From Aphrophora alni (Eukaryota; Arthropoda; Insecta; Hemiptera; Aphrophoridae), in contig OY740765.1 of assembly GCA_963513935.1 (NCBI GenBank), forward strand, positions 147,833,830 to 147,897,829: 64,000 bases of DNA. Direction: 5' to 3'. Every line of letters starts with the position of its first letter. Position 1 is the first letter of the stretch. Below, piece after piece: positions 1 to 11,700 of the stretch. Position numbers and translations under genes: made by a program. Below the pieces are notes generated by a model. The model was not told where the DNA came from. It searched no databases and saw only the letters and a program-made list of their open reading frames with translations.

Positions 1-402
1 ATACAATGTCCATATTGTGGAATATTTGTCCTAAATCAATATAAAATGTTCAGTTTTTATCGTCCAATGTATCACAATCATTACATGACTGTTTGTATAC
101 TTCATTTTTCAAATCTCGGTCAATTTATTTGATATTCTGTGGACTATTTTATAGTCTTCTTTGATGTGTTCTCATCTGTATATGACAAAATAAGGATGCA
201 ACATTACACTGGTAACATATACAGGATTACAATTACAAAGAATGATTTTACGTGTATTGTATAACCTGTAATGATATTTATGAAGTAAGCTTCATTAACA
301 CAAGTAACTACTCATGTTTCAATAGAAATTGTAATTAATATTTTCGGTGGAAATGTAATAACGTTTAGTAATTGCTGTGATGACAGCTGTGAGAGGGTGG
401 AA

Positions 403-410
403 TGACGTCA
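403..410. promoter_or_regulatory. CRE-type palindrome TGACGTCA
   Basis: A full TGACGTCA octamer, the consensus CREB/ATF site, sits inside a 14-bp palindrome at 400-413. A half site (GACGTCACG) lies at 623-631. Occupancy is not shown; a single 8-mer can occur by chance in 64 kb. Confidence 0.3.
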
Positions 411-654
411 TTCTAAACTGTCAGATTCACTTGTCTCTAATATAAAAATACAATGCTTACGCAAATTGTTTAGGGTGTGTCAACTCAAGATGATGTTACG
501 AATTGGGGATAGAGTTGCTAAGAAATAAAGTCTTAAGTTCTTTTAAAGAAGTCAGAATTAACTACAATTATTGTGACAGAGCTTGAAAACTGATAAAATC
601 ACTTACCTTGCAAGTAAGGTAGACGTCACGAAGGGGACAGACATATAAACCCTT

Positions 655-681
655 GGGTGGGGGGGTGGGGGGGTAACTGGG
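655..681 (+). other. G-run cluster, G-quadruplex candidate
   Basis: Four G tracts of 3, 7, 7 and 3 residues separated by T, T and TAACT meet the usual G3+N1-7 quadruplex pattern. It is exceptional in this AT-rich background. Confidence 0.5.
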
Positions 682-1939
682 TCAATTGATCAAGTGGACG
701 ACCGCTGGAAGGTTTTGGGGGAAGATAGCCAAACACACTTGGTGAAGAGCTTTCAAGGACTTCACATATGAATAAACTAGAGTTGTTATAAGGGTGAGCA
801 AACGTTATGTAAAGAAACGCTTGTAATTATTCAGAGTCAGATTATTAAATTGTTAACGTAGAATCAAGTCAATCGGTCACAATAGTTGGGAGTCATACTG
901 GATTCTTAATAATATAACATTTGTTTTAACCGTTTAACAAAACTAAGAGAGATAACTCGTGTATTAAAAAATATGATAATTACAAACTGAACCACTGATG
1001 TTTAATTGAAAAGAACCATGGCGGAAATTCCGTTTTGATTCCTAAAAATGATCACTTTTAGCCTCTCTAAAACTATAAAAGATATAAAACATTTTAATAA
1101 GGGAACCTTCCCTATTCTTTCATCAAATTTTAAAATGTTCAAAAATTACCCCTATTTTCCAATGTGCTGGCCAACATTAATTTTTTAAATAGCAACACCT
1201 TTTTAGATAAAACTTATTTATTTATTTATTTTTTTATTATTATTATTTTACTTAACTGAGTAATCTTGATTGTAAACTTTCCTTTTGTCTATCAGACATT
1301 ATCAGAACAAACACTTTTATTGCATTAAGAATGTGTCAAACATTGAAAACATTTTTTTAAACCATTAAAACCACACATCATTATAAGTTTAAAATTTCTT
1401 TTCAAATGAGTTAATTTGTAAATAAATTAATTTGTCATGTCTACTTTGTCCAACTCTTAAGTTAAGAAAGTAAATTTTGTAAGTTGACAAGTAAAAAACT
1501 TTATGACAATATAATTTTAACTTTTTTTTTTATTCTAGAGTATATTTTTAAAACCTTACCGTTTTAAACAAGTAGTTAAAGCCGCTTAAACTCCCAAAAC
1601 TTTTAAGTTTGGTGCATTTTTGGAAGTTGATTTTCCATACTTACCATTTTTACATCAAGTTAAAAATTTAATTAGGCATAGTGTAAATAGCAATTCAGAA
1701 CTAAATTTAAAGTAACTAATTTGTAGGACAGACAGAAACTAACTCCAACCTACAGAAATTATAAAGTATAAGTCAGGAATTAAATAGCGAGGGGAAATAA
1801 TTAATCCGGCTCATAATATAATTTAAAACAATTTAGGAAGCAACGAAGCCGTTACAGGTAAAAATTTACTTTTGACATTAGTTAAAATAATTGCAAAAAA
1901 TTACAATTTAAAAAAAAAATTTAAAACAAACACTAGTTA

Positions 1940-1963
1940 TACAGGGTGAATCAAAAATTACAC
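1940..1963 (+). repeat. Isolated Tc1/mariner-type terminus
   Basis: TA followed by CAGGGTGAATCAAAAATTAC looks like the terminus of a Tc1/mariner element of the TACAGGGTG group, as in the DD41D element at 25383. No matching inverted right end and no transposase were found downstream, so at best this is a truncated copy. Confidence 0.35.
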
Positions 1964-2526
1964 AACAGTCTTACAATCCTATGTAGGACAAGTAGAATTG
2001 GTATTGTAGTGATTAGCTCTGTTGTCAGTTAGGGTTCTAGTATTGAAACCTGTCTTTTGGATGAGTGCGAAACGAGCTGTAAACTTGATTTTGAAAGGAA
2101 ATAATCGAATCTAATATGGACATCGTGCCATTGTAGAAGGGATGACTTGTACTTGGTTACGAAAGATCTAAAAAGGTTATCACTTGCTTCGCTTGTATCA
2201 TTGTCTCGGCTCTTGGCGGACCTCGAAGCTAAGTTTGTGTCAGTGGCACGATCTTGGCAGTTCTTGTAACATTACGAATATCACCCTTTTTGGGGAGGTC
2301 AGAAGAGTTCGAAATTACATTTTCATCCATAACTTCGCTATTTGTTATTGTAGTGAGGTACAGTTGGTACCATTACATGCAGAATTGAAATGGCCAAATT
2401 TGTATCTAATTTAGTGTATAAGTTGAATAACACACGGGATATGAACAAAAACTGTTTTAAATGGCCGCCATTTTAACATTTTCAATTCGATAAAAAAAAA
2501 AAAAAAAAATTCCAATAGGGTTCTCT

Positions 2527-2602
2527 TTAAGCACACTATAGTTGCCTATAACAAATGTCACATTCCTGTCTTAATATTCGTGGTCGCTATAGTGCTTAAG
2601 CA
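2527..2602. repeat. Short inverted repeat
   Basis: Sequence around TTTAAGCACACTATAG (2527-2542) is mirrored by CGCTATAGTGCTTAAG (2584-2599) with one mismatch in the core, giving a stem of about 15 bp and a loop of about 40 nt. It lies about 500 bp upstream of the recombinase-like fragment and may belong to the same decayed element. Confidence 0.4.
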
Positions 2603-3122
2603 CAGACGATAACGACGATAGAAAGACGGCATGTCGAAAATTACATTTGTCCACAATTGTTGACAAAGTGGCATTTTGTTCATTTAAATTAGTTTGCAAA
2701 AAACAGCTGATTTCTCAACAGTTTCACTTTGCCCACTACTTTGCACACTCCGAATGGCAACCGAACAAAACGAAATTTTAGGTTAGGTTTATTTGAATTG
2801 ATTTATAATATACAGGAAATGTCCCGTATGTAGGTTAGATTTAATTCTTACATCATGTAAAATAACATAAATAAACAACAAAACAACGTTTTAAAGTTGA
2901 AAAAGGAAGTAATTATTCATGAACATGGATTGACAGTGTATGTACACGGAGAGTATTTTTCGTTTGCCGAGTTTTGAAGTTGGCAATCCCGTTTCCTCAA
3001 CAATACACCTAAGTTATTTGTAATATTCATAAATAATCTCAGTTTTGACGTGAGATCTTCTACTCAGTGTTGATATGTTGTTTAGCACTACTGCTATATT
3101 TTGTGTAGTTAGTTTTAAAAAT

Positions 3123-3263
3123 ATGGACAGTTCAGAGGATGAAAACCTGTCAAATACCCCGCCTAAATTAGCGGAAAAAGCTAACAACGTTGTACTAAAT
3201 CTCCTTCCTGTCAAATCAAGGAAAAAGTACGACCGCCAGTATGAACTGTTTTTATTGCCAAAA
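3123..3263 (+). pseudogene. N-terminal fragment resembling Crypton/KIAA1958-like tyrosine recombinase
   Basis: The frame starting MDSSEDEN continues through a helical stretch ending VVLNLLPVKSRKKYDRQYE. This acidic start followed by NLLP-x-KSR-x-Y-x-x-x-Y resembles the N-terminal SAM-like core-binding region of tyrosine recombinases domesticated or carried by Crypton-type elements in insects (recognised from family memory, no search run). The frame stops at 3266 after about 47 residues of similarity, and no catalytic R-H-R-Y domain follows. Imperfect direct repeats (CACTTTGCCCACTACTTTGC at 2725 and CACTTTACTCACTAGTTGC at 3362) bracket it. It is a truncated element remnant; a chance frame remains possible. 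Confidence 0.4.
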
Positions 3264-3955
3264 TAACAACTGTAGACAAAGTATAATGTGCAATTCGTGA
3301 GCAAAGTGTCTTTTTTAAACTCGATAAAATGATAACATTTTTCTCTCGTTTAAAAAAAGTGCCACTTTACTCACTAGTTGCACAAATAACTATTTCAGTA
3401 TCTTGACGATATGAAACGGTGAAGATTGGTAAAAAAAACAGATATAAAAATTTCTGACATTTAGGCTACCAAGTTTACCACATAACTTCGTTTACTGGGT
3501 AAGTAAAAATGTTAAAAAATAACTCTCATAAGACCAAAACACAAAGTTGGGTTGTAACTATTTTTATCAAAACGTAGTAATGAACCTAAAATCCTCTGGG
3601 GTTCACTATAGTTAGTAGTTTTAGCAATCCTGAGTGTATTACCTGGATCTCAATCTTTTTTTTCGTGTAGTCTTGTTTTAGATCTTCTCTTTTTATATTT
3701 CCTATCAGTTGTCAAAACCAAAGTTTTTTTTTTTTTTTTTCCGACCCTGACGATAATAAAACTAGGATCTTTATTTTATGTTCATTTTCTTCGTTGTTAT
3801 TCGTAAGGCGAAGATGCCCAAGACGAGTTTTATTTCTATTCCGAACCCTAGAGATAGGTAATGCAATGTTTTAGTTATCTTTACTGTTATAAATAGTTAA
3901 GTATGAGGAAATTTATTGTTGTAATTGTTACAAGTATTTTTCTTATTTTGTGCAG

Positions 3956-4041
3956 AACAAATAAGTACCTGAAGAAAAGTGCGATTACTCGAGTGTGTGC
4001 AGTTGGTGGCTTCTTTATCTCCATACCCGTGTTCCTTACAG
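3956..4041 (+). CDS. Host gene 1, internal exon: start of membrane hairpin
   Basis: The exon follows a pyrimidine-rich tract and acceptor TTTGTGCAG and ends at G|GTGAGT. The first base completes a codon, 28 codons follow, and the exon ends in phase 1, which joins exactly to the exon at 16504. The encoded residues run TNKYLKKSAITRVCAVGG and then FFISIPVFLT. The basic stretch before the hydrophobic run predicts a cytosolic N side and the beginning of transmembrane segment 1. Codons are GC-richer than the flanks, as expected for a real exon. Upstream exons lie outside the window or were not recognised. The protein family was not identified. Confidence 0.85.
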
Positions 4042-4645
4042 GTGAGTCACGTATTTAGCTAGAAATAAAAATAGTTGAGTCACATGTATTTAGTTGAATA
4101 GGTAACTCACATGATTTGAATTATAATACAATTGGTGACTCACGTATTTTTAATTAGAATAAAATAAGAGAGCTGTGTGTCTTTAGTTAGAGCAAAATAG
4201 GTAAGTCGTGTACATTTAGATGGAGTAAAATTGATGAGTTACGTATATTTAATTAGAATATCATAGATGAATCTCGTAAATTTAGATGGAGAAAAATGGG
4301 CGAGCTTTGTAGTTAGAATATATAAGGTGAGTCACGTGTATTTAGTTAGTGAAAAATTGGTGAGTCACAGATATTTAATTAGAATACAATTTGTAAGTCA
4401 CAACTATTAAATTAGAAAAAATAGGTCAATTACGTTAGAGTAAAATTGGTAATTCATGTGTATTTAGTTTAGAATAAAATAGATAAGTTTCGTGTATTTA
4501 GTTAAATAGGAAATTCACATGTATTTAATTAGAATAAAATTGGTAAGTCACGCATATATGTAATTAAAAATAAATAGGTTGAGTCAGGTGTATTTTAATT
4601 AGATTAAAATAAGTGAGTCACGTACATTTTGAGTGAATTGCTTTG
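4041..4645 (+). repeat. 33-bp tandem repeat of splice-donor-containing units
   Basis: About 19 degenerate units follow one another, most 32-34 bp and some shortened to 24-27 bp. The consensus is roughly GGTGAGTCACGTGTATTTAG followed by TTAGAATAAAATA. The first unit begins with the last base of the exon and the authentic 5' splice site of host gene 1. Units near 4200, 4325, 4358 and 4541 keep GGTRAGT, matching a strong donor. Many units also contain TGAGTCA (AP-1/Maf-type) and some CACGTG. The array has no coding frame. Confidence 0.85.
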
Positions 4646-4908
4646 ATTTAAGTGACGTTATGATCACTTTGCCATTTTTCAATTTGCCCCCACCTGTAGC
4701 CCAGTCAGTCTCATTGGTTTACGACTCATACAATTTTATATTTCATTTTCAAAACTGTCAGCGAAGATTTTTGAAATTCGACCTTTGATGCATTTCCACT
4801 TAAACATGATAACTCTCAAACTAATGTTTTTGGAAAATACGACAAATAATTTTGATTGTCTAATATTATTTAAATAAATAGTGCAAAACATTGCATATTG
4901 TTTCTCAC

Positions 4909-4916
4909 ACCCCCCC

Positions 4917-4951
<35 letters not shown>
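4909..4951 (+). repeat. Poly-C/poly-A homopolymer run
   Basis: A run of C is followed by more than 30 A residues. It may be the tail of a retroposed sequence or a slippage-prone simple repeat; no LINE or SINE body was recognised next to it. The stretch from 4646 to 5224 holds nothing else I can name. Confidence 0.6.
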
Positions 4952-4955
<4 letters not shown>

Positions 4956-5224
4956 AGCACTAACCAAACAAAAACTACACTGTTCCCAAAATGTTAATTG
5001 TTTAGTAATTAGTGAAAATGAGCCATGAACGTCTGTGAAAACATATTGTTTTTCTCCTTAAAACTCCACAAAAACAAAAAACAAAATGAAAACATATTTA
5101 TACACTATTTAAATAGGGTCATAAACGGGTTTTGAACGTAAACCATATTTCATTTAAATTGAGCTATTAATTGCGGCACTTAAGGTACATTTTTGATTTT
5201 TTCCAATTAATCCTGAACTGTAAT

Positions 5225-5640
5225 ATTGTTTTTCTTGCAATTTTGCACACTGGTTTGTTTAATTAATCATAACACTTCATTTAGATTTGAATGAAATCTA
5301 TAGAGCCGAATTTAAGAAATTACGTATTTTATAACGGTACCAATGCAGATTTTGTTTTGGTTTTACCAATAACTCAAGAACTGGTATTTTTGTAGTTGAC
5401 AACCAGTACGTTTTTTTTGGATATTTAGGGGCTACAATTTAGCAAAATTAGAAAAAAATGGTTGTTATAACATATTTTGACAAAATTGTAAATTTTTTCC
5501 CATATGATACCAAATTTTGCGTTATAAAAAAATAGCTAATTTGATCAAATTTTGTTCACCGGTTTGGATTATAAATAGGACAAACGCCAGACACAGACAG
5601 TCAGACATCAATTTTAAATCCATTACATTACTTTCTCCAT
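5225..5640 (+). repeat. Dispersed repeat family B, copy 1
   Basis: From TTGCAATTTTGCACAC to the CAGACAGTCAGACATC region this stretch aligns, with many substitutions, to 28575-29000. Shared blocks are TTGCAATTTTGCACAC, GCTACAATTTAGCA/GCTACATTATAGCA and GACAGTCAGACATC/GATAGACAGACATCG. No coding capacity. It is an old interspersed repeat of unknown class. Confidence 0.6.
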
Positions 5641-6057
5641 ACTACGTATATGTTTGAAAGTACAAATAAAAAACCAACTAAACATGATCAAGTTACAAAT
5701 CATATAAAGATATTCTCTTACAGTTTCTAAATGGAGGCTGAAAACTATTTTAGCTGTTATACCGATTGCTTCATCAATTTCATTGTCTATTCATGATACG
5801 ATTCCCGTTAATTGTAGGCGTTGTTTATGCAAAAAGCGTTACGCGCTTGTATCAATATTGCATACGCTACGCCGTGCTATCCAGGCTAACATCTAAAATA
5901 ATTCACTCATTATAAAACTCCGCCATTTTGAAATTTAAATTTAAAATGCAAACGTTGTACTGATTGTTATAAACATGGTTTTCATAAAGTATGGAATATA
6001 TAGAAAATATTTAAATCGGTTGAACATAAAAAATTAGTTTTTGTGTAGCGTATCTGT

Positions 6058-6840
6058 ATAACATTTATTTCTAGTTTGATAGTTTTCAATTTTGGCGGAC
6101 ATATTGGAACCGCCATGTTAAAATTAGGTTTTAATTTTTTAAATAGGAATAGGTCATGTGAAACATGTTTTTGCATTGTTTATTTATTCTGCGTTCAATG
6201 GTGGAATCAGTTTTTTTTTTTAAATATCTCGTTTCCCTAAAAAGTTATCAACTAAATACAACTACAGAACATTTGAAAGTATATTTACAGGTGGAGAAAT
6301 GAGTTGGTACCTTTAAACATGTAGATGCTGTAGTTTTTCCTCTTGATTAATTCCTATTTGATTATTTAAAAAAGTAAGATGTATTTTTAACCAATCAGGA
6401 AAACCTAAATAAACTACAATATGGAATACTAACAGATATTGCTGCTGTTACTGATCAGGCAATTTTTAACCATTGTTGGTGAATTTTACAACCATTTAGG
6501 ACTGTGCCAAATAGTTCTAGGACAACAATTTGAGCATCTTTGAAAATCACAAGCTCAAAACTACAGCATGCACGTGTTTAAAGGTTTGTACCCAACTCAT
6601 TTGTCACCTGTAAATTATGATTTTAAATGTTCTTTAGTTGTATTAGTTGATAACTTTTTAGGGAAATGAGATCTTTAAAAAAAAAAACTGATTCCACCAT
6701 TGAACGCAGAATATATATATAAACAATGTAAAGACGTGCACATGATCCAAAGCTATTAAAAAAATTAAACCTAATTTCAAGATGGCAGATCCAAGATGAC
6801 TGACAAAATAAAAATATCAAAACTGGAAGTAAATGTTATC
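6058..6840. mobile_element. Fold-back (inverted-repeat) element
   Basis: The left arm (about 6058-6345) and right arm (about 6545-6840) are inverted copies. Matching landmarks are ATAACATTTATTTCTAGTTT against AAACTGGAAGTAAATGTTAT, TTCTGCGTTCAATGGTGGAA against TTCCACCATTGAACGCAGAA, and ACTACAGAACATTTGAAAGT against its mirrored right copy. Arms are about 290 bp with a spacer of about 200 bp. No transposase. It is probably a MITE-type element; target duplication was not resolved. The left arm also carries GGCGGACATATTGGAACCGCC, a local palindrome. Confidence 0.7.
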
Positions 6841-6889
6841 TTATAAACATAAATACAAAAAACGAACTTTTTACGTTCAGCCGTGTTAA

Positions 6890-7380
6890 CTTTTTATAGA
6901 TATATATTGTATACTTATGAACACTCTGTGTACGTAGTATAGAAAAAGTTATGCGATGGGTCAAAAACGGTGTCGAATTTTTAACGTAAATATAACACTT
7001 TTGATGTCCTCTTAGTTTATAAAATTGATTTGGAAACAGTGTCTGTCCTCTACAGCCCAAAGAAGTGGACAGATTTTAATCAAATTTAGTATGTGAGTAT
7101 ATTTTAGACATATCTCAGGATTTTTATTCTTTCATTTTTTTCTCAATAATTCAAAATTTGGGGTACCAGCCATAAGACAAAAATACAAAATTACGATTTT
7201 TTCAAAATGGCTCCAATGATTTTGATCAAATTTTACTCAAGTGTAGCTATTCAAGGACCTAAACAAAACATATTGATCGGTATCTCTCGAAAAATACCAG
7301 TTTATAAGTTTTAAGACATAATTTCTCAAAATCAGTTCCAGCAATTTCGTTCAAATTTTAGTAAATCGACTGACACTAGT
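6890..7380 (+). repeat. Dispersed repeat family A, copy 1 (split by LTR element)
   Basis: Blocks such as AGAAAAAGTTATGCGATGGG, CATATCTCAGGATTTTT and GCCATAAGACAAAAATACAA recur at 19890-21330 and 22745-22960. The copy is interrupted at TAGT (7377-7380) by the LTR retrotransposon and resumes at 15691 with ATGCAAAATTGTAAATAATC. This lines up with GTACAAAATCATATGTAATA in the 21230 copy, so the empty site can be inferred. Confidence 0.75.
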
Positions 7381-8721
7381 TGTAATAATTCAAAAAAGAG
7401 AAGGTGAAGTTACTTTTATGTTATTAATTTGTTAATTTGCTCGACTATAGGGCGCCAGGTTTGCTTTAGCATACCAATTTAGAAAAAAGAATGAATTTAA
7501 TTATTTATAAGATCTCTGGGGTCGTAAGTTCTTTTCACAGTGTACTTACAGTGGATTTTGGTTTTAAATGAGAACACTTTGGCTGAAATGTTACAAAGAA
7601 AACATTTATTAAACATTCAAAGAAACATCCTACAAATATTATTAACCACAAAATCATATTATAAATACTAGTTATTCTTTTAGTTTCAATAACAAATTAT
7701 GAATTTATATTTCCTTTATCTCTTTCTTTCAAATTAATTAATTTTATCTTCAAAAATGCTTCTACAAATAAAATTGTTGCAACAGGAATTTAATCTATGA
7801 ATTTTTAGTAACTTTGTAGCTCTAAAAGAAAAATAAAAAGATTCTATTTTCATTATTTAAAAATTTCATTTTACTAGTATCTCTTCTAGTAATAATCTAC
7901 AAATTTTCTTTAAATAGATAAACATTTACAAAAAATTAATTTAAAACATAATACAGGTTATTAATCAAACAGGTAATATATAGCGTCTATACCACAACGC
8001 CGATCTAAATAAAAAAACATTGTCTGTGTCCAAATGGAAAACTGATGTCCTACACGTTGAAGTTCTACGGCTTGTAGAGGATTCTCCCTCGTTCAGAAGT
8101 TGTTTTCTCCAGTTGTTGAGAATATTCATAACTCGCGTACATAAACTATTGTCTTTTACGTTCCCACGTTATTGTCTTTGAAACACGCTAAACATGGATT
8201 CTTAGATACTTTCGATCTCTATTTGAGATAAAAAATCAAATGTACATTGTTCTAATAGAACCTAGAAACTCTTTCTACGATCTTATTTCTCCAAACACTG
8301 GATTATTACTTGAAAAACACAACCTGTCCATTTTAAGCGGTAAACTCAACTTTTAGAAAACACATCTTGTCCCTTCAATCGCTGGACATCGAATTTTTAG
8401 AAACAACCTGTCACTCCTAACGCTGGACTTAGACTGATGTTACCATGAGGCAAATTCCTACTTCCGAAAGCGTTCTTTCCGGTTACTGTTCACACATTTT
8501 ACCGCACTGCCGTAAAATACAAATAATTTACATTTTATAACAAACAAACTAAATTACATTAAAATTAAACATAATAATTCATACTGTTGTCTTGAAAATC
8601 CATTTTTCTTTTATAAATGACGTGACTAAATTTAAATTATTATTTGAATCTCTTATCTCTTTGGCTTAACCGCGTCTTTTAAATGAGTCTATTTTAAAAT
8701 CTGACTTTTCACATTGTCACA
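7381..8721 (-). repeat. 3' LTR of the LTR element
   Basis: From 7400 to 8721 this repeat is colinear without indels with 14365-15686 and appeared identical wherever I compared it. Only the outermost 19-20 bases differ clearly (TGTAATAATTCAAAAAAGA here against TGTAATAGTTATAAAAATGT). Long for an insect LTR, at 1341 bp. It contains CCGAAAGCGTTCTTTCCGG, a local palindrome. Confidence 0.9.
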
Positions 8722-11700
8722 AAACCCCACAAGGTTTGTATTTCAATACAGGTATTGGAATACAAAGCTTTTATATATATATATTTCAAATCGAAAAAAA
8801 AATATTAATGGATGTTCAAGACATTTCATTTCAGAAGCTAAGGACCTCATGAAAGAAAATAAGTATCCCTAGTATACTTAATTTAAGAAAGATTCTCTTT
8901 TTCTTATAAAAACTAAAAAATCTATTTGCTAAAATCCTATTTCATTATTTTAATTTGTTAGCGTTATATTAACTCATTGCAAAAAAAAAAAATATTATAC
9001 GAATCAATTAGTGCTAAGTCTTATCTCTATTTATACAATAAAACCCATCATCAGTTTCCTTTCCAACCTTGTTGGCTGAAACTTTCCATCAACATTTTTT
9101 TTGTTGACAGGATCCCGTCACTCAAAGCTTATCTCCCAGACAGCCGTCTATATACTTTTTCTCGTCTCATCCTCTTTGCCAAGACGACATTTCTACATCC
9201 TTTGAAAATCTACCTTTGACTCTAGATATTCATCTGAATAATTCCTTCAACTTAATATAATTAAAATTTTAAAACCTCTCATTTTTAATTAACATTTTTA
9301 CGAAATTATTTACTTATTACTCAACATTACTTCAATTCACCTTAAAACTTTTCAATTATCATCTTATATTATTATTCATTTTAGTTTAAATCCAATAACT
9401 ATTTATTCTTTATCAAATTCTTAATTACTCTTTGTCTCGCTGGGATAACATGTTAGCTACTGATTTTACAATTACAAAAAACTCTTTTCTTCAACTAAAA
9501 TTTAAAAATATAACATCATTATTATCAAAAAAAAATATAATTACTTACAAAACTCATCTATTTATTTAAAAATTACCTCTTTACAATTGTATTGTCTCTC
9601 AGTATCCTTTCTTAAAATTATTTCCATCTTATCTTTCATATTTTAATAATCAAAGTTGCATTAATCCCCAAACAAAAGTCTTCATAATAAAAAACTCCTT
9701 ATTATTTACCTATATTCTTTCATAAATAATCTCCTTATTTCAACGTAGCTTCCTTTAAAAATCATAATAATCGCCGTATTTCGTAGACTTCCTTAAATCT
9801 CCTCTTGTTTCATTAAAATCGTCGCATATTTCCTTTATTTCATTAAAATCGTCGTATATTTCCTTTATTTCATCGCAGTACTCAAAAAAACCTCTTAAAA
9901 ACTAAAAAATTACCATTAATGCAACCTAACTACCTTCTTTATAAAAGTTTCTTAACAGAACAACTTCATTTTAAATACCACTTTACTCAACAATTCTGTA
10001 AAGTCATCATCTTCATATAAAACTCAAAAATTCTTTCATTTAAACCACTTCATATTAAAATCTTCTTAATCATCTATTACTTGCATATAAAAACTTCAAA
10101 AAATAAAATTTACATTGTTTTCCCAGCTAACACCGTATTTCATCAAAATCTTTAGACACCTTTATCAAATAACTGCTTAACATCATCTATTATTTCAAAT
10201 TCCATTATTATTTATTAAAAATCGTTAATTCTTTTATTTTATTTATAAATTTCATCAAAATCTCTTCATATTATATTATTTATTACTCCTTCCTTTAAAA
10301 AACAAAAACTTAATCTCCTTTACTCCTTTTTTAACATCAAAAAACTTAATTATTATCTGTCTTGGCAAAACTCACATAAATTCTCAAACTTTAAACAACT
10401 ATTCTTCATATTCACAAACCACAAATCACTTAAAACTAACAATTTTTTATCATTTTATTATTAAATAATTCTTAATTTTTAAAACATCAAAACATACAAC
10501 TTATCGTTTTACAATTTAACATCTAATTACCTATCCTAATCAGCTAATCAACATTTTCACAGTTTTATAAAACTTTTCGCTTCATTTCATAAAAACTCTC
10601 CTTTTGTCACGTCCGGTTTATTTCTAGGCTTTGTTTCTTAACAAACCCCCTCCTTTCACCATGTAAGCATTGTCCTATTGTCCCTTGAAGACTTCCCTCA
10701 ACATCTGTTTCTACTTGTTAGAATTGACCCAAAAAAAAAAAAAACTTTTCCTATACCTATGAAAGTTTATGACACTTACAAACATAAGTCATTGTTTATG
10801 TTTTTTGCCCAAAATTACATGTGACAGAACTCTAAACAACTACGTTGGATTTTTTGATAAGTTTTCCAATTAACTCTAAATCACTACCTTCTAGAAATGA
10901 TATCCTAGGCCTTGATCATATCACTTCTCGAACATAGCTACATCCTGCCTCGAAAGACAGTTCGCCTACCAAACTTTATATTTTTATAATATAATCAAGA
11001 ACTCCTAGTTCTCTCTTGAACTTCTTCCACTAAATTTCTGTATTTCTCAACACAAAATAAGAACTCTCTGTTCTTTAAACTTCACAAAATTGTCAAAATT
11101 TTAACTATATTTCATTTACATAAGTCATATGACAATTTTTTGTTTTTTTTTTTTTTTTGTTTTTTATTTTATTTTTCAAAACTCGGCCGGGGTTTATCAT
11201 TGTAACAGCAATTGAATTATACTCCTCTATCCCAATGATAAAGCCCTGCCGAACGTCGATTAATAAAACCACCCTCGTTCCATTTTCTGTTTTGTTTTTT
11301 ATTTATACCTTTTTTATTTGTTTTTTATGAAATTTTTGTTTATTTTATGCATTTTTCTTCCTAACCTCTCCTACATAGGTTCTTCTAACCGTCTACTTTA
11401 TACCGTGCATACTTCTAATTGCTCTTTAGACTCTTACACAGAGTAACATGTTGTGACGTTGAAATGTGCAGTGGTTGAATACAATATCCCTACTTGATTC
11501 AAGATAAAGCCCAAAACACATCCCTATTTCACAACACGCCCTCTTATGCAGTCTCAGAATGCCTTATTCTTACGAATAAAACATTCTATTTTGACTACAC
11601 AAACGCCTACCTCCTCCCAAAATATTCATGTACTCCTTAAATGCTTTTACACGAAGAAAATTTTAAAATTCATAAAAAATTTCATTCAAATCGTATCATC

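Larger units (their letters stand above)
1..1930. other. AT-rich non-coding DNA, no gene recognised
   Basis: I see no coding region here. The stretch is AT-rich with many A and T runs. Two short sites stand out and are listed separately: a CRE-type palindrome at 403-410 and a G-run cluster at 655-681. It is either upstream intron or 5' flank of host gene 1, whose first visible exon at 3956 starts inside a codon, so earlier exons must lie to the left. Confidence 0.6.

Noticed and set aside
600..620. ACTTACCTTGCAAGTAAGGT as a palindromic element
   Set aside because: On inspection the outer bases do not pair; only TTGCAA is palindromic.
3014..3304. 96-codon minus-strand frame
   Set aside because: Antisense to the recombinase-like fragment, which has the better family resemblance.
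4041..4645. CRISPR-like regular repeat
   Set aside because: Units are contiguous and degenerate with no unique spacers, and the context is an animal intron.
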